A DNA stretch of 64,000 bases. Source: JAGNZR01 sp051656905 (GTDB lineage Bacteria; Fusobacteriota; Fusobacteriia; Fusobacteriales; Fusobacteriaceae). Numbering within the stretch: the stretch's first letter is position 1; the number at the start of each line of letters is the position of its first letter. Position numbers and translations under genes: made by a program. The notes beneath the pieces were generated by a model that did not search any database, was not told the DNA's origin, and was given only the letters and a program-made list of their open reading frames with translations. Shown here piece after piece: positions 9,455 through 18,623 of the stretch. The stretch is taken from assembly GCA_051656905.1 (NCBI GenBank), contig JBOFJQ010000034.1, positions 217,619 through 281,618 on the forward strand, in the 5' to 3' direction.

Positions 9455-10165
9455 TTATAGAAGCTTACACTCTTTTAATAGCTCTTTGTTATCAAAAAGT
9501 TCAATTCCACCATTGGCTATAATAGAACCATTTTTTATAAAGATATAGTTACAGTTCAACTCTTTTGCAAACTCCATATCATGTGTACTTAAAATTATTG
9601 TTTTCCCTATACTATTTTGTTTGTATAGAATCTCTTTTAACTGATTTTTGTGCCAAGGATCTAGCCATGTAGTAGGCTCATCTAGTATTAATACCTCTGG
9701 TTCCATTGCTAATATTCCTGCTATTGAAACTCTCTTTTTTTCTCCGTAGCTAAGAAGATAAGGGTTTTTATTTTCAAGATGTTTTATATCACAATCTAAC
9801 ATTACTTTCTCTACATTTTCGCGTACTTTTTTTTCATCCCATCCTAAATTTAAAGGACCGAATTCTAAGTCATTTCTCACATCTAACCCAACGATTTGAA
9901 TATCTGGGTCTTGAAAAACAAAACCTATACTTGGAATGAATCCACTCTTTCTTATTCCACTTGAAACTATTTTATTCCCCTTAAAATAATACTCTCCCTC
10001 TCTTATATTATTAATCCCTTTCAGTAACATTAACAATGTTGATTTACCAGAACCATTTTCACCCATAATTACACTGAAACTGTTTTTCTCTATTTTTAAA
10101 GAGAGATCTTTTAAAATCACTTTATTTTTTTCGTAATAAAAACTAATTTTTTTCAATTCAAGCAT
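9455..10165 (-). CDS. cbiO: Cobalt ECF transporter ATPase CbiO
   Basis: The energy-coupling ATPase of the CbiMNQO cobalt importer, 236 residues. It has Walker A GENGSGKST near residues 36-44 and a Q-loop FVFQDPDIQIVG. The signature LLSYGEKKRVSIAGIL, Walker B VLILDEPTTWLD and switch His in STHD follow. The LSYGxKKR form of the signature is typical of ECF ATPases. It starts just after cbiQ. Confidence 0.96.
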   Translation of the reverse strand: MLELKKISFYYEKNKVILKDLSLKIEKNSFSVIMGENGSGKSTLLMLLKGINNIREGEYYFKGNKIVSSGIRKSGFIPSIGFVFQDPDIQIVGLDVRNDLEFGPLNLGWDEKKVRENVEKVMLDCDIKHLENKNPYLLSYGEKKRVSIAGILAMEPEVLILDEPTTWLDPWHKNQLKEILYKQNSIGKTIILSTHDMEFAKELNCNYIFIKNGSIIANGGIELFDNKELLKECKLL

Positions 10166-10166
10166 A

Positions 10167-10835
10167 CTAATACCTCTCTAAAATTTTTATCGTTCCTATA
10201 ACATAAGCTACCATAAGAGAAAATCTAGTTATATTAAATACAAATTCAGGCTTTGAAAAAGGATAACTGTTTTTATACCCTCTTATATAAAGAGCATTTT
10301 CCATATTTTTAAGATCTATATATAGTCTTTTAAATATTATTACAGCTAAATTTGCAACACCCTTCATATTAAACTTTCCTGCTCTATTCTTATAAGAAAC
10401 TTTATACTCGCTATAATTTCTAAACATGATAGTAATAAATTTGTGCATATATATGATTATTTCGATTATAAAATTAGGTAGTTTTATATAAGTCATCAAG
10501 TTACAGAACTCTTTAAAAGTCATACTAGATACATAAATTGTTGATGCTGTTAGTGTAACCATGACTCTCATAAAAATAAAATAGTCTATATTTAGAAAAA
10601 ATTTACCATCTTTAATGCTAACTCCTTGAATTAATAGTGGAGGGATAATAAAAATTAAAGCTGGTATATATACTAAAAATTTCTTTTGAACATTTCCTTT
10701 TTGTATTAGTAAACATAATAATAACCAAAGGAGAAGTACGAAGTATCCTCGTACCTCCCTTTGAAAAGATATTATTATAAAGTTAGCTATAAAAAAAATA
10801 GTTTTTTCTAAAGGTGTATCAACTATTTTTCCCAA
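10167..10835 (-). CDS. cbiQ: Cobalt ECF transporter T component CbiQ
   Basis: The transmembrane coupling subunit of the cobalt importer, 222 residues. It has several hydrophobic segments and a long cytoplasmic stretch. The coupling motif is present as ALYIRGYKN near residue 192, the Arg-Gly of the usual A-R-G motif. The start is a TTG at 10835 within the end of cbiN, supported by GGGGGAG about 5 bases upstream. No ATG fits as well. The neighbours cbiN and cbiO make the assignment firm. Confidence 0.92.
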   Translation of the reverse strand: MGKIVDTPLEKTIFFIANFIIISFQREVRGYFVLLLWLLLCLLIQKGNVQKKFLVYIPALIFIIPPLLIQGVSIKDGKFFLNIDYFIFMRVMVTLTASTIYVSSMTFKEFCNLMTYIKLPNFIIEIIIYMHKFITIMFRNYSEYKVSYKNRAGKFNMKGVANLAVIIFKRLYIDLKNMENALYIRGYKNSYPFSKPEFVFNITRFSLMVAYVIGTIKILERY

Positions 10836-11103
10836 CTCTTCTCCCCCTTAAGTATCCTAAAATATACCCAATAATTCCTGCGCCCACTGCTGCTTGAAAT
10901 GAGAAAAGGAAAGTTTCCATCTCCCCACTAAGTTCAGGTAAAAGGGATTCGAACCAAGGTGTATAGCTAGGATCAATATTTCCAATAACATCAGCAATTT
11001 GAGCATCTACTCCTGCAAATTCTCTATTAGCTATTACTATAAATGGTATTAGTATAATTGCGAAAATTATAAATATGTAAGTTAATGTCTCCTTTTTACT
11101 CAT
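10819..11103 (-). CDS. cbiN: Cobalt transporter accessory subunit CbiN
   Basis: A small protein (94 residues from the ATG at 11103) with an N-terminal and a C-terminal membrane helix. Between them is the periplasmic loop EFAGVDAQIADVIGNIDPSYTPWFESL, given here in broken form as EFAGVDAQ and PSYTPWFESL, which is the CbiN signature. CbiN helps load cobalt into CbiM. The ATG follows GGAGGGG by about 8 bases and overlaps the cbiM stop. A TTG 6 bases upstream is less likely. Confidence 0.93.
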   Translation of the reverse strand: MSKKETLTYIFIIFAIILIPFIVIANREFAGVDAQIADVIGNIDPSYTPWFESLLPELSGEMETFLFSFQAAVGAGIIGYILGYLRGRRVGKNS

Positions 11104-11803
11104 ATACAACCCCTCCGTTATCTAAGATATTTTCTTTTTTTAGTACTCCAATGATTATTATAGTTATCATTCCTTCTACTATTCCTAAAGGAATCTGAGT
11201 AATGAAGAATAGTGATATAAATTTAGTAAATGTACCAAATACATCGGCATTACCATGAGATAAAGCTAATTGGAAAGCTGTAAAACTATAGGTAGCTAAA
11301 TTACTAAATAAAGCTGCAAAGAATAATCCTAATTTTTCTTTATCATGTTTCATAAATTGCTTATATACGAAAGATGCTGTTATAGCTCCCACTACAGCCA
11401 TTGACATTCCGTTAGCACCTAAAGTTGTAATTCCTCCGTGTGCTAGGAAAATCGCTTGGAAGAAAAGAACAATTCCTCCTAAAACATACATTTCACTAAC
11501 TCCTAAAAGGATAGCACCTAAGGCAATTCCTGTTGCATGAGATGAACTCCCTGTAACAGAAGGTAGCTTCATTGCAGAGATAAAAAATACAAATGCACCA
11601 ACTAAAGAGATTAAAAGTTTCTTATTAAGATTCTTTTCAATTTTTTTTAGTTTCTTTACTCCTACAAAAGCAAATACCAAATAAAAAACCCACCACATCA
11701 TGCTATATCCAGGAGTTAAATATCCCTCAGATATATGCATAGCGTAGATGGGTTGTGTTAATAGTAACTTTAAAGCAATTAGATTTAATAATGTTTTTTT
11801 CAT
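11096..11803 (-). CDS. cbiM: Cobalt ECF transporter substrate-specific component CbiM
   Basis: The membrane subunit that binds Co2+. It has a signal peptide of about 21 residues (MKKTLLNLIALKLLLTQPIYA) followed by MHISEGYLTPG. In the family the exposed N-terminal Met-His is the metal-binding site. Further segments GSSSHATGIALGAILLG and AHGGITTLGANGMSMAVVG are conserved. It is the first gene of the large cbi operon and lies downstream of a cobalamin riboswitch, with AAGGAGG before the ATG. Confidence 0.95.
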   Translation of the reverse strand: MKKTLLNLIALKLLLTQPIYAMHISEGYLTPGYSMMWWVFYLVFAFVGVKKLKKIEKNLNKKLLISLVGAFVFFISAMKLPSVTGSSSHATGIALGAILLGVSEMYVLGGIVLFFQAIFLAHGGITTLGANGMSMAVVGAITASFVYKQFMKHDKEKLGLFFAALFSNLATYSFTAFQLALSHGNADVFGTFTKFISLFFITQIPLGIVEGMITIIIIGVLKKENILDNGGVVYE

Positions 11804-11924
11804 TTTGTTTCCTCCTTAATTTTTTTAGGGAGAAAGTGATTTGATAAGTATTTCATGCTTCTGGATTTCTTTATAAAGATATAAAATTCCAAAACGTCTC
11901 TAAAGCATTAAATGCTAATATTCA

Positions 11925-12120
11925 CTCTCTGTCCTCGCAGATTGGGGTGTGATTTTTTTAAGTTATGGCAGTTCTCCTGACTTAGATTCATTTTACTCCT
12001 AAACCTTCCCAATTATAAATCAGTGGTATATTTTAGTTTCATCCTCATTACAGTGGCGGGACCGTATAGGATTTTAACCTATTTCCCTTTTAATCGACTA
12101 GTGCCGAACCATAACTTATT
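11925..12120 (-). promoter_or_regulatory. Cobalamin riboswitch upstream of cbiM
   Basis: Read on the minus strand, this leader has the conserved B12-box core: a GGGAA segment, GGTTAAAATCC-like receptor, ACGGTCCCGCCACTGTAA, and the GTCAGGAGAACTGCC segment. The outer stem pairs AAGTTATGG with CCATAACTT (about 12110-12118 with 11959-11968). CTGCGAGGACAGAG at 11926-11939 corresponds to the distal kissing-loop element. It should repress cbiMNQO-cbiB-cobD and the rest when adenosylcobalamin is abundant. I see no strong U-tract terminator before cbiM, so the output mechanism is unclear. Confidence 0.93.
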
Positions 12121-12156
12121 ATTAAATTTTATTTAAATGGTTATTTAAATACAGTG

Positions 12157-13650
12157 CTAAATTTCTTTATTTAAGATAGAATATATTTTTTTCATATCTA
12201 AATTATCTCTCATTACTTTTTCTAATTTATCAAGCTCTATATCTCTATAGTCTTGGAATGAAAGTTTATTTTCATATTGTTCCATACCTTTTTGACCACG
12301 TATGTAATTTAAAACTTTATCTGTAAACTCTTTATTGTCAAATATTCCGTGTACATATGTAGCGAAAATATTACCTTGTGAAACAAAAGTTACATCTTCT
12401 TTGCCTAAGTTAGTGTCAGTATATTTTGAAACACCTTGATGAATCTCATATCCTTCAATTTTTAAATCTGAACAAGCTTCATACATTCCATTGAATTTTG
12501 GAGTTAATCCATGATATTGAACTGTTTTCTTCTCTTTTTCCATAATAGTTTCAACTGGTAATAATCCTAAAGATTCTATTTCACCAAGTTCTGTTTCTAT
12601 GCAATAAGGATCTTTTATTTTTTCTCCAAGCATCTGTAGTCCACCACAAATACCTACAATAGCAGTTCCTTTCTTAGAAGCCTCTATTATTTTATCAGTG
12701 ATACCTTGTTTTTTCATTCTTACGAAGTCTTCAATTGTATTTTTAGACCCTGGTAAAATTATTAAATCTTCCCCTTCTAACTCATCAGCTGAAGTAACAA
12801 ATTTTACTCTTACATCTGGGTAGATATTTAAAGGATCAAAATCATTAAAGTTTGAAACTAGATCATTCTTTATAACAGCCACTCTAATTGCATTTTCTTT
12901 TTCATCAACTTTTCTATACATTCTGCTGTTAAAACCATCTTCATCTTCAATATCTATATTGAAGTGAGGAATAACTCCTAAAATAGGAATATTAAGTAGT
13001 TCTTCTATTTTTTTAAGTCCAGGTTCTAAAACTTTAATATCCCCTCTAAATTTATTTATAATAATACCTTTTAAGTTTTTTCTCTCTTCTTCTGACATAA
13101 GCATAGCAGTTCCATAAATAGAAGCAAATACTCCACCTTTATCAATATCAGCTACTAAAATTGCTGGGGCATCTACAAGTGCTGCCATTCCCATATTTAC
13201 CATATCCATCTCAGTCATGTTAATTTCAACTGGACTTCCTGCTCCTTCTAACACACAAACTTCATATTTATCACGAATGTTTTTGTTATATATATCTACA
13301 ACTTCATCTCTTAAAGTTAATTTAAATTTTGTAAACTCTTTCCACGCCATGTTCCCTATTGATTTTCCATTTAGTACAACTTGACTTTTTGTGTCAGAAT
13401 TAGGTTTTAATAATATAGGATTCATAAAAGATTGAGGTTCTACTGCACAAGCAATTGCTTGAACTACTTGAGCTCTTCCCATCTCTTTTCCATCACGAGT
13501 AATAAAAGAATTCAGTGACATATTCTGTGATTTAAATGGGCAAGTCGTTAGACCATCTTTATAAAAAATTCTACATAATCCTGTTACTGTTATTGATTTC
13601 CCAGCACCTGATGATGTTCCTACAACCATTAAGTTTTTATGTTGTTGCAT
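12157..13650 (-). CDS. cbiP: Cobyric acid synthase CbiP (CobQ)
   Basis: A glutamine-dependent amidotransferase that amidates side chains b, d, e and g of adenosylcobyrinate diamide. The 497-residue protein has P-loop VGTSSGAGKSITVTG (10-24). VLEGAGSPVEINM lies in the synthetase domain, and the glutaminase nucleophile is Cys335 in VGICGGLQMLG. Catalytic His is likely in YVHGIFDN. It stands apart from the main cbi operon and has its own riboswitch, terminator hairpin and promoter upstream. Confidence 0.96.
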   Translation of the reverse strand: MQQHKNLMVVGTSSGAGKSITVTGLCRIFYKDGLTTCPFKSQNMSLNSFITRDGKEMGRAQVVQAIACAVEPQSFMNPILLKPNSDTKSQVVLNGKSIGNMAWKEFTKFKLTLRDEVVDIYNKNIRDKYEVCVLEGAGSPVEINMTEMDMVNMGMAALVDAPAILVADIDKGGVFASIYGTAMLMSEEERKNLKGIIINKFRGDIKVLEPGLKKIEELLNIPILGVIPHFNIDIEDEDGFNSRMYRKVDEKENAIRVAVIKNDLVSNFNDFDPLNIYPDVRVKFVTSADELEGEDLIILPGSKNTIEDFVRMKKQGITDKIIEASKKGTAIVGICGGLQMLGEKIKDPYCIETELGEIESLGLLPVETIMEKEKKTVQYHGLTPKFNGMYEACSDLKIEGYEIHQGVSKYTDTNLGKEDVTFVSQGNIFATYVHGIFDNKEFTDKVLNYIRGQKGMEQYENKLSFQDYRDIELDKLEKVMRDNLDMKKIYSILNKEI

Positions 13651-13693
13651 GTTTCCTCCTATTCTTGCTCAGTATAATAAATATAGTATAAAT

Positions 13694-13755
13694 AAAAAAA
13701 CCATCATTTTAAAAACATACTGTTACGTATGTTTTTAACTCAACGATGGTTTAAG
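13694..13755 (-). terminator. Intrinsic terminator controlled by the cbiP riboswitch
   Basis: On the minus strand AAACCATCG pairs with TGATGGTTT, enclosing an inner hairpin AAAAACATAC/GTATGTTTTT. The structure is followed by a run of T residues. It lies between the cobalamin riboswitch and cbiP, the standard place for a transcription-terminating expression platform. A competing pairing of GTAAGCTTAAT with ATTAAGTTTAC (13756-13794) may serve as antiterminator. Confidence 0.8.
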
Positions 13756-13794
13756 TAAACTTAATAAAAAACAAAATATATGAATTAAGCTTAC

Positions 13795-13990
13795 AGAATC
13801 TGTCCTCGCAGAGTTTGTAAATTTAATTTATGGCAGTTCTCCTGACTTAGAATCACTTTACTCCTAACCCTTCCCAATTAAAAATATCAGTGGTGTACGT
13901 TAGTTTCATCCTCATTACAGTGGCGGGACCGTGTAGGATTTTAACCTATTTCCCTTTTAATCAACTTAGTGTTGAACCAAAAATTATTAT
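13795..13990 (-). promoter_or_regulatory. Cobalamin riboswitch upstream of cbiP
   Basis: A second B12 riboswitch, closely similar to the one before cbiM over about 180 bases. It shows the same ACGGTCCCGCCACTGTAA core on the minus strand, the GTCAGGAGAACTGCC segment, and CTGCGAGGACAG at 13799-13812. A clear intrinsic terminator follows, so this copy likely acts by transcription termination. Confidence 0.93.
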
Positions 13991-14104
13991 ATTTAATTAT
14001 GTTTAATTATATACTTATTTTTAGAAATTTTCTATAGATTTTTTACTATTATTTTACTAACTAATTAGTAACTAATTTCTTCAAATAAATATTCTACAAC
14101 TCTA

Positions 14105-14133
14105 TATATACTTGAAAAAAGCTATAAAGTCAA
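14105..14133 (-). promoter_or_regulatory. Sigma-70 type promoter for the cbiP riboswitch transcript
   Basis: Minus strand -35 TTGACT (14128-14133), a 17-base spacer and -10 TATATA (14105-14110). Transcription would begin near 14097, about 100 bases before the riboswitch core. Confidence 0.7.
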
Positions 14134-14542
14134 CCAAATTTTTTTTAAACTTGCAAAATAGGATAAAAAACTGTATTATTAAGACAGCAATTAAACTTAA
14201 TGTATTTTTAATTGACATTTCTGAAAGAGGTGTTGCTTATGCTTTGAAACAATTGAATAATCATATCTCTTAGGTTAAGGGATGTATACAATTAAATGTA
14301 GATTATTTAATTTGTACTATATACACAACAAATAATTTAACAAATTTTAATATATAAAATGTGATATATGATAATTAGTAAAAAATTATCTTTTCTTTAA
14401 TTTATCTATTTAGATACTGCATTTAATTTTTAATTTTAATGATGCTAAGTGTTGCATAATTCTAAAATAAAATAACTATGATAATAGACTTGGGCATTAG
14501 TAAAATAATGTTGCTTTTTTATTGTTATATAAGGGGAGAATT
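14134..14542. other. Intergenic region between divergent cbiP and ABC importer units
   Basis: About 400 AT-rich bases. On the plus strand 14170-14275 can be read as an uninterrupted stretch containing SERGVAYALKQLNNHIS before a stop, without a start codon or ribosome site. It could be a gene remnant or chance. TTGACA occurs at 14212-14217 without a well-placed -10. I find no recognised riboswitch here. Confidence 0.3.
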
Positions 14543-15784
14543 ATGAAAAAATTAATACTAGTTAGTTCGGTTTTATTTCTATTTACTTCAAACTTTGCAC
14601 TGGCTGCAACTGAAAAAAATGCTAAAAAAGAGATTAGTTTTATGATTCCTGAATGGGGAGTTCCAACTCAAAAAATGTTAGATGAATTCTATAAAGAGAC
14701 TGGAATTAAAGTTAATGTTGAGACTGTTGCATGGGATGATTTAAGAGAAAAAGTTTCTATTGCTGCAGTAGGAAAAAAAGCAGCAGCGGATGTTATGGAA
14801 GTTGATTTCTCTTCTATAGGAGAATATGAAAGAGCTGGATGGGTTGAACCTATTAAAATGGATAAGGCTGATATAGCTGATATTCCAAGTATTGCGTCAT
14901 TTATTATAAATGGAAAAGTTTTAGGAGTTCCTTACGCAAATGATTTCCGTATTGGATATTATAATAAAAATATCTATTCTAAAGCTGGATTAAAAGAACC
15001 TACAACTTGGGATGAAGTTGAGAAACAAATGTTAACTATAAAAGAAAAAGGACTTTTAAAATATCCTTATACTCTTCCTTTAAATGCAACAGAAGGAACA
15101 ACAACTGCATTTATTTGGTTAACATATTTAAGAGATGGAAAAGTATTTAATAGTGATAATACTTTAAATAAAGAAAACTCTTTAGCTACTCTTGAATTTA
15201 TAAATAGAGTTGTTAAAAATAAATTAATTAATCCTGCAAATTTAACATCTAAAGACATTGATACATACAGACAACTTGTTTCTGGACAAGCTGCTTTCAT
15301 GGTAGGTCCTACTTCTTTCGTTGAAAGATCAGATAATGCTGAACAATCTAAAGTTATTGGAGACATTGCTGTTATCGTTCCACCAGGAAAAGATTCTAAA
15401 GCTAAACAAACTATGGCTTTAACTGAAGCAATTGGAATATCGTCTTTATCTAAAAATAAAGAAGAAGCTCAGAAATTTGTTCAGTGGTATACTTCTAAAA
15501 AAATGCAATTTGACTTATACAAAGATATGAGTGTTATGCCAACTAGAACTGTAGTATTAAATAGCCTTATTGATTCAGGGGATATTAGAAATGCTGAAAA
15601 AATGAAAGAAACTTCTTTATTAATAAAAGATCCATTCCCACAAGGAGTTCCTAGTTATTATGCTGAAATGAGTAAAGTTTTCTGTAATGCTATTAATAAA
15701 ATGGCAAGTGGAAATGCTACTACTTTAGAAACATTTAATGAAATGGATTCTAAACTAAAAGAGATTATTAAAAACAATAAATAG
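14543..15784 (+). CDS. Extracellular solute-binding protein, sugar-type (CUT1-like) ABC importer
   Basis: A 413-residue family 1 periplasmic binding protein. The Sec signal peptide ends near FALAA (about residues 1-22). The mature part has the typical ISFMIPEWG opening strand, GKVLGVPYANDFRIGYYN, and AFMVGPTSFVERS before the C-terminal helices. The ATG at 14543 follows AAGGGGAGA; an in-frame TTG 21 bases upstream is less suitable. It is the first gene of an operon with two permeases. The substrate, probably a sugar or sugar-phosphate, cannot be read from sequence. Confidence 0.9.
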   Translation: MKKLILVSSVLFLFTSNFALAATEKNAKKEISFMIPEWGVPTQKMLDEFYKETGIKVNVETVAWDDLREKVSIAAVGKKAAADVMEVDFSSIGEYERAGWVEPIKMDKADIADIPSIASFIINGKVLGVPYANDFRIGYYNKNIYSKAGLKEPTTWDEVEKQMLTIKEKGLLKYPYTLPLNATEGTTTAFIWLTYLRDGKVFNSDNTLNKENSLATLEFINRVVKNKLINPANLTSKDIDTYRQLVSGQAAFMVGPTSFVERSDNAEQSKVIGDIAVIVPPGKDSKAKQTMALTEAIGISSLSKNKEEAQKFVQWYTSKKMQFDLYKDMSVMPTRTVVLNSLIDSGDIRNAEKMKETSLLIKDPFPQGVPSYYAEMSKVFCNAINKMASGNATTLETFNEMDSKLKEIIKNNK

Positions 15785-15803
15785 TTAAAGAGAGGATAGT
15801 CAG

Positions 15804-16685
15804 ATGAAAAAACAAAATAAATTAGCTTACATCCTGATTTTTCCTAGTTTGGCATTACTAGTTACTACTGTATATTATCCTATATTTTTAACATTTATTT
15901 ATAGTTTACAGTATTATAAACTTACTGATTTATCATCAAAAAAATTCATTGGACTTAAAAACTATTTTAAAGTTTTAGGAAGTTCTGATTTTCATTCTGC
16001 TCTGTTTAATACCATGCTAGTTGTAAGTATTGTGGTAATTCTAGGTATAGTATTCAGTTTTATGGTGGCTCTAATTTTAAATAAAAAAAGTAGAGCCACT
16101 ACTTTTTTAACTGCTATCGCTATATTGCCTTGGGCTTTACCTCCAGTTGTAAACGGACTTATGTGGAAGTTTATTTTCTATCCTGGCTTAGGTCTTTTTA
16201 ACAAAATACTTTATACTTTCAATATGGTAGATGAGCCTATTCAATGGCTTAATAATAGATATGGAACTTTGATTATATTAGGAATTATAATTTCATGGAG
16301 ATCAATACCTTTTTGTTCGATGGTATTATTGGCAAATATGCAGGCTATTTCAGAAGATATTTACGAAGCGGCACATATAGATGGGGTTAGTAAGTTTAAT
16401 AAATTTAGATATATTACTGTTCCACTTCTTATTCCTTCTATTATAGTTGTGATAATTAATCAAATTTTAAGTGCTATTACAGCTTTTGATGAATTAGTTT
16501 CTCTAGTAGGTCATAGAGTTTCAAGTGAAACATTAACAATTTATAACTATAGCCAAACCTTTTCTTTTTTCAATATAGGTTATGGTAGCTCTATTACATA
16601 TATAATAATGCTTACATCTGGAATATTAGGACTTCTATATTTGAGGCTATTAAGAGAAAAGGAAGTGAAATATGAAAAAAATTAA
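15804..16685 (+). CDS. Sugar ABC transporter permease (MalF/UgpA-like)
   Basis: A 293-residue inner membrane protein with about six transmembrane helices. The EAA loop is EAAHIDGVSKFNKFRYITVPLLIPS, here in parts EAAHIDGVSKF and ITVPLLIPS, which contacts the ATPase. It belongs to the binding-protein-dependent permease family of CUT1 systems. It lies 19 bases after the binding protein and overlaps the second permease by 14 bases. Confidence 0.92.
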   Translation: MKKQNKLAYILIFPSLALLVTTVYYPIFLTFIYSLQYYKLTDLSSKKFIGLKNYFKVLGSSDFHSALFNTMLVVSIVVILGIVFSFMVALILNKKSRATTFLTAIAILPWALPPVVNGLMWKFIFYPGLGLFNKILYTFNMVDEPIQWLNNRYGTLIILGIIISWRSIPFCSMVLLANMQAISEDIYEAAHIDGVSKFNKFRYITVPLLIPSIIVVIINQILSAITAFDELVSLVGHRVSSETLTIYNYSQTFSFFNIGYGSSITYIIMLTSGILGLLYLRLLREKEVKYEKN

Positions 16686-17514
16686 ATTTGATTTCCTTTA
16701 TACTATTTCAGTTTTTCTTTTTTTAGTTTTTACATTAGTTCCTATCTTATGGTGTTTCATTATAAGTATTAGTCCAGAATCCACTCTTTTCAGTGATGAG
16801 GTTACTTATTTACCATCAGTAATTTCCCTTGAAAATTATAAAAAACTTTTAAATCCTAATTTGAGAGAAGGGGCTAGTTTTTTTAACGCTATTAGCAACT
16901 CTATAAAAACAGCATCAATAACTATATTCTTAGGAATACCAATATCTATTTTTTCAGGCTATGCTTTTTCCCGTTTAAAATTTAGAGGAAAAGAGTTATT
17001 TGAGAAATTAGTTTTAGTGACTATAATTGTACCTTTATTTACTACAATTATACCTTTATACACTATATTTTCAGATTATGAAATTTTAGATAATACATTT
17101 TGGTTATCACTAATATATGTTTCATCTTTTTTACCTGTGATTACTTGGATAACTTCAAATTATTTTAATACTTTTCCTGAAGAGATAGAGGAGATGGCTT
17201 TAATTGAAGGCTGCGGAAATATAGAGGTTTTCTTCTATATAATACTTCCAAATACCTATCCAATTATTTTGACTAGTATACTTATGATATTTTTAATGTC
17301 TTGGAACCAATATCAAATACCTTTAATTCTTGCTTCTTCCAGAGAAACTAAGCCTTTAAGTATTTTAATAGCTGAATTCTCTTCAAAGGATATGATTCAA
17401 TATGGACAAATGGCAGCAGCAGGAATACTAGCTTTACTGCCCCCAAGTATTTTAGCAATTATATTTAGGAAATACTTAGTTGGGGGATTAACTAAAGGAG
17501 CTACAAAGGGTTAA
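16672..17514 (+). CDS. Sugar ABC transporter permease (MalG/UgpE-like)
   Basis: A 280-residue partner permease with six predicted helices and the EAA loop EEMALIEGCGNIEVFFYIILP. It forms the heterodimeric channel with the preceding permease. The operon ends here with a terminator and no ATPase gene follows. A shared MsmX/UgpC-type ATPase encoded elsewhere is presumably used. Confidence 0.92.
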   Translation: MKKIKFDFLYTISVFLFLVFTLVPILWCFIISISPESTLFSDEVTYLPSVISLENYKKLLNPNLREGASFFNAISNSIKTASITIFLGIPISIFSGYAFSRLKFRGKELFEKLVLVTIIVPLFTTIIPLYTIFSDYEILDNTFWLSLIYVSSFLPVITWITSNYFNTFPEEIEEMALIEGCGNIEVFFYIILPNTYPIILTSILMIFLMSWNQYQIPLILASSRETKPLSILIAEFSSKDMIQYGQMAAAGILALLPPSILAIIFRKYLVGGLTKGATKG

Positions 17515-17536
17515 TAAATCAATTATAAAGATATAT

Positions 17537-17608
17537 AAAAAAGAAGTCATTTACTATAAAAAAGTGAATTGGCTTCTTTTTATTTAGGGAACTTTTGTTC
17601 CCTAAAAT
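17537..17608 (+). terminator. Terminator after the sugar ABC operon
   Basis: Hairpin AAGAAGTCATTTACT / AGTGAATTGGCTTCTT at 17541-17580 followed by TTTTTATTT. A second perfect hairpin TTTAGGGAAC / GTTCCCTAAA at 17583-17606 lies directly behind it. Confidence 0.85.
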
Positions 17609-17713
17609 TTCATAATTTATATATATAATATTATAGGACTTTTAATTATATGATAAATTATTTATTATATTTAGATAATTATTCCTCGAAATACAATAAA
17701 TTTCAAAACAAAT

Positions 17714-17757
17714 AAAAAAGGGTGATCTTTATATTTAACAAAAGTCACCTTTTTCTC
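17714..17757 (-). terminator. Terminator after the ECF transporter operon
   Basis: On the minus strand AAAAAGGTGACTTT pairs with AAAGATCACCCTTTTTT, ending in a T run. It lies 36 bases after the ecfT stop codon. Confidence 0.8.
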
Positions 17758-17792
17758 TTATTTCAAAATATTATTTAAAAATGTATCTTTAT

Positions 17793-18623
17793 TTAACTAA
17801 ATGGATACCAGAATCCAATTTTATAATAATTCTTTACAAAAATTGATAATCCTAACAATAGAATTGTACCTATAAAAAACATTAGATCTAACATACTATA
17901 TTTTTGTGAATTGTACCATGTTCTTTTGCTTTTACTTCCAAAGCCTCTTAAGTCCATAGCAATTGAAATTACCTCTATTCTATTTAAAGAACTCAATATT
18001 AAAGGTAATAGAATTGTATTGTAGTTCTTAAGACGAATAAATATGTTTGCATCTTCCTTTCTAAAGGCTACTCCTCTAGCTTCTTGAGCATTCATTATAT
18101 TCTTAAATTCATCTTTTACATCTGGAATATATCTAAGAGCTATATTAATTGCATAAGCTACTCTATAAGATACTCCTATTTTATTAAGACTACTTGCAAA
18201 TTTACTAGGGTGAGTTGCTAGAACAAACATCATCATTACTGGGAATACTGCTAAGTATTTCATTGATAAAGTTAAAGCAAACCATATTGTTTCTAGAGTT
18301 AATACATATGTTCCTATCTTCAATATTTCCGTTGAACTTCCTGCTAAAGTTGTCCCATAGCTAGGTGTAACAATAATCAAAAATAGAGAATTAAAAATTG
18401 TAAAAATAATTATAAAAATCAGCAATGGTTTATACTCACTAAATGGTATTTTAGCTGACTTTAATAAAGTGAATCCTCCAATAAGAAAGATTATAAACAC
18501 TCTAATATCACTAAAAAGAAATACTGATGCAATCCAAATTAACAACATTAAAAATTTTACACTGCCATCTAATCTGTGAATTGGAGAGTCTTCATCTATA
18601 TATAAAGCTCTTACTTTAGACAT
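17793..18623 (-). CDS. ecfT: ECF transporter T component (EcfT)
   Basis: A 276-residue membrane coupling protein of an energy-coupling-factor vitamin or metal importer. It has several transmembrane helices and the two coupling motifs AQEARGVAF and MDLRGFG, which dock into the ATPases. The ATG at 18623 follows GGAGG by 6 bases; an ATG 24 bases upstream overlaps the ecfA end and lacks its own site. It is last in an S-A-T operon. Confidence 0.92.
   Translation of the reverse strand: MSKVRALYIDEDSPIHRLDGSVKFLMLLIWIASVFLFSDIRVFIIFLIGGFTLLKSAKIPFSEYKPLLIFIIIFTIFNSLFLIIVTPSYGTTLAGSSTEILKIGTYVLTLETIWFALTLSMKYLAVFPVMMMFVLATHPSKFASSLNKIGVSYRVAYAINIALRYIPDVKDEFKNIMNAQEARGVAFRKEDANIFIRLKNYNTILLPLILSSLNRIEVISIAMDLRGFGSKSKRTWYNSQKYSMLDLMFFIGTILLLGLSIFVKNYYKIGFWYPFS

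Noticed and set aside
14200..14300. TPP- or other riboswitch upstream of the sugar ABC operon
   Set aside because: CTGA and AAGGGATG fragments occur, but the order and pairing of a TPP aptamer or any other class I know are missing.
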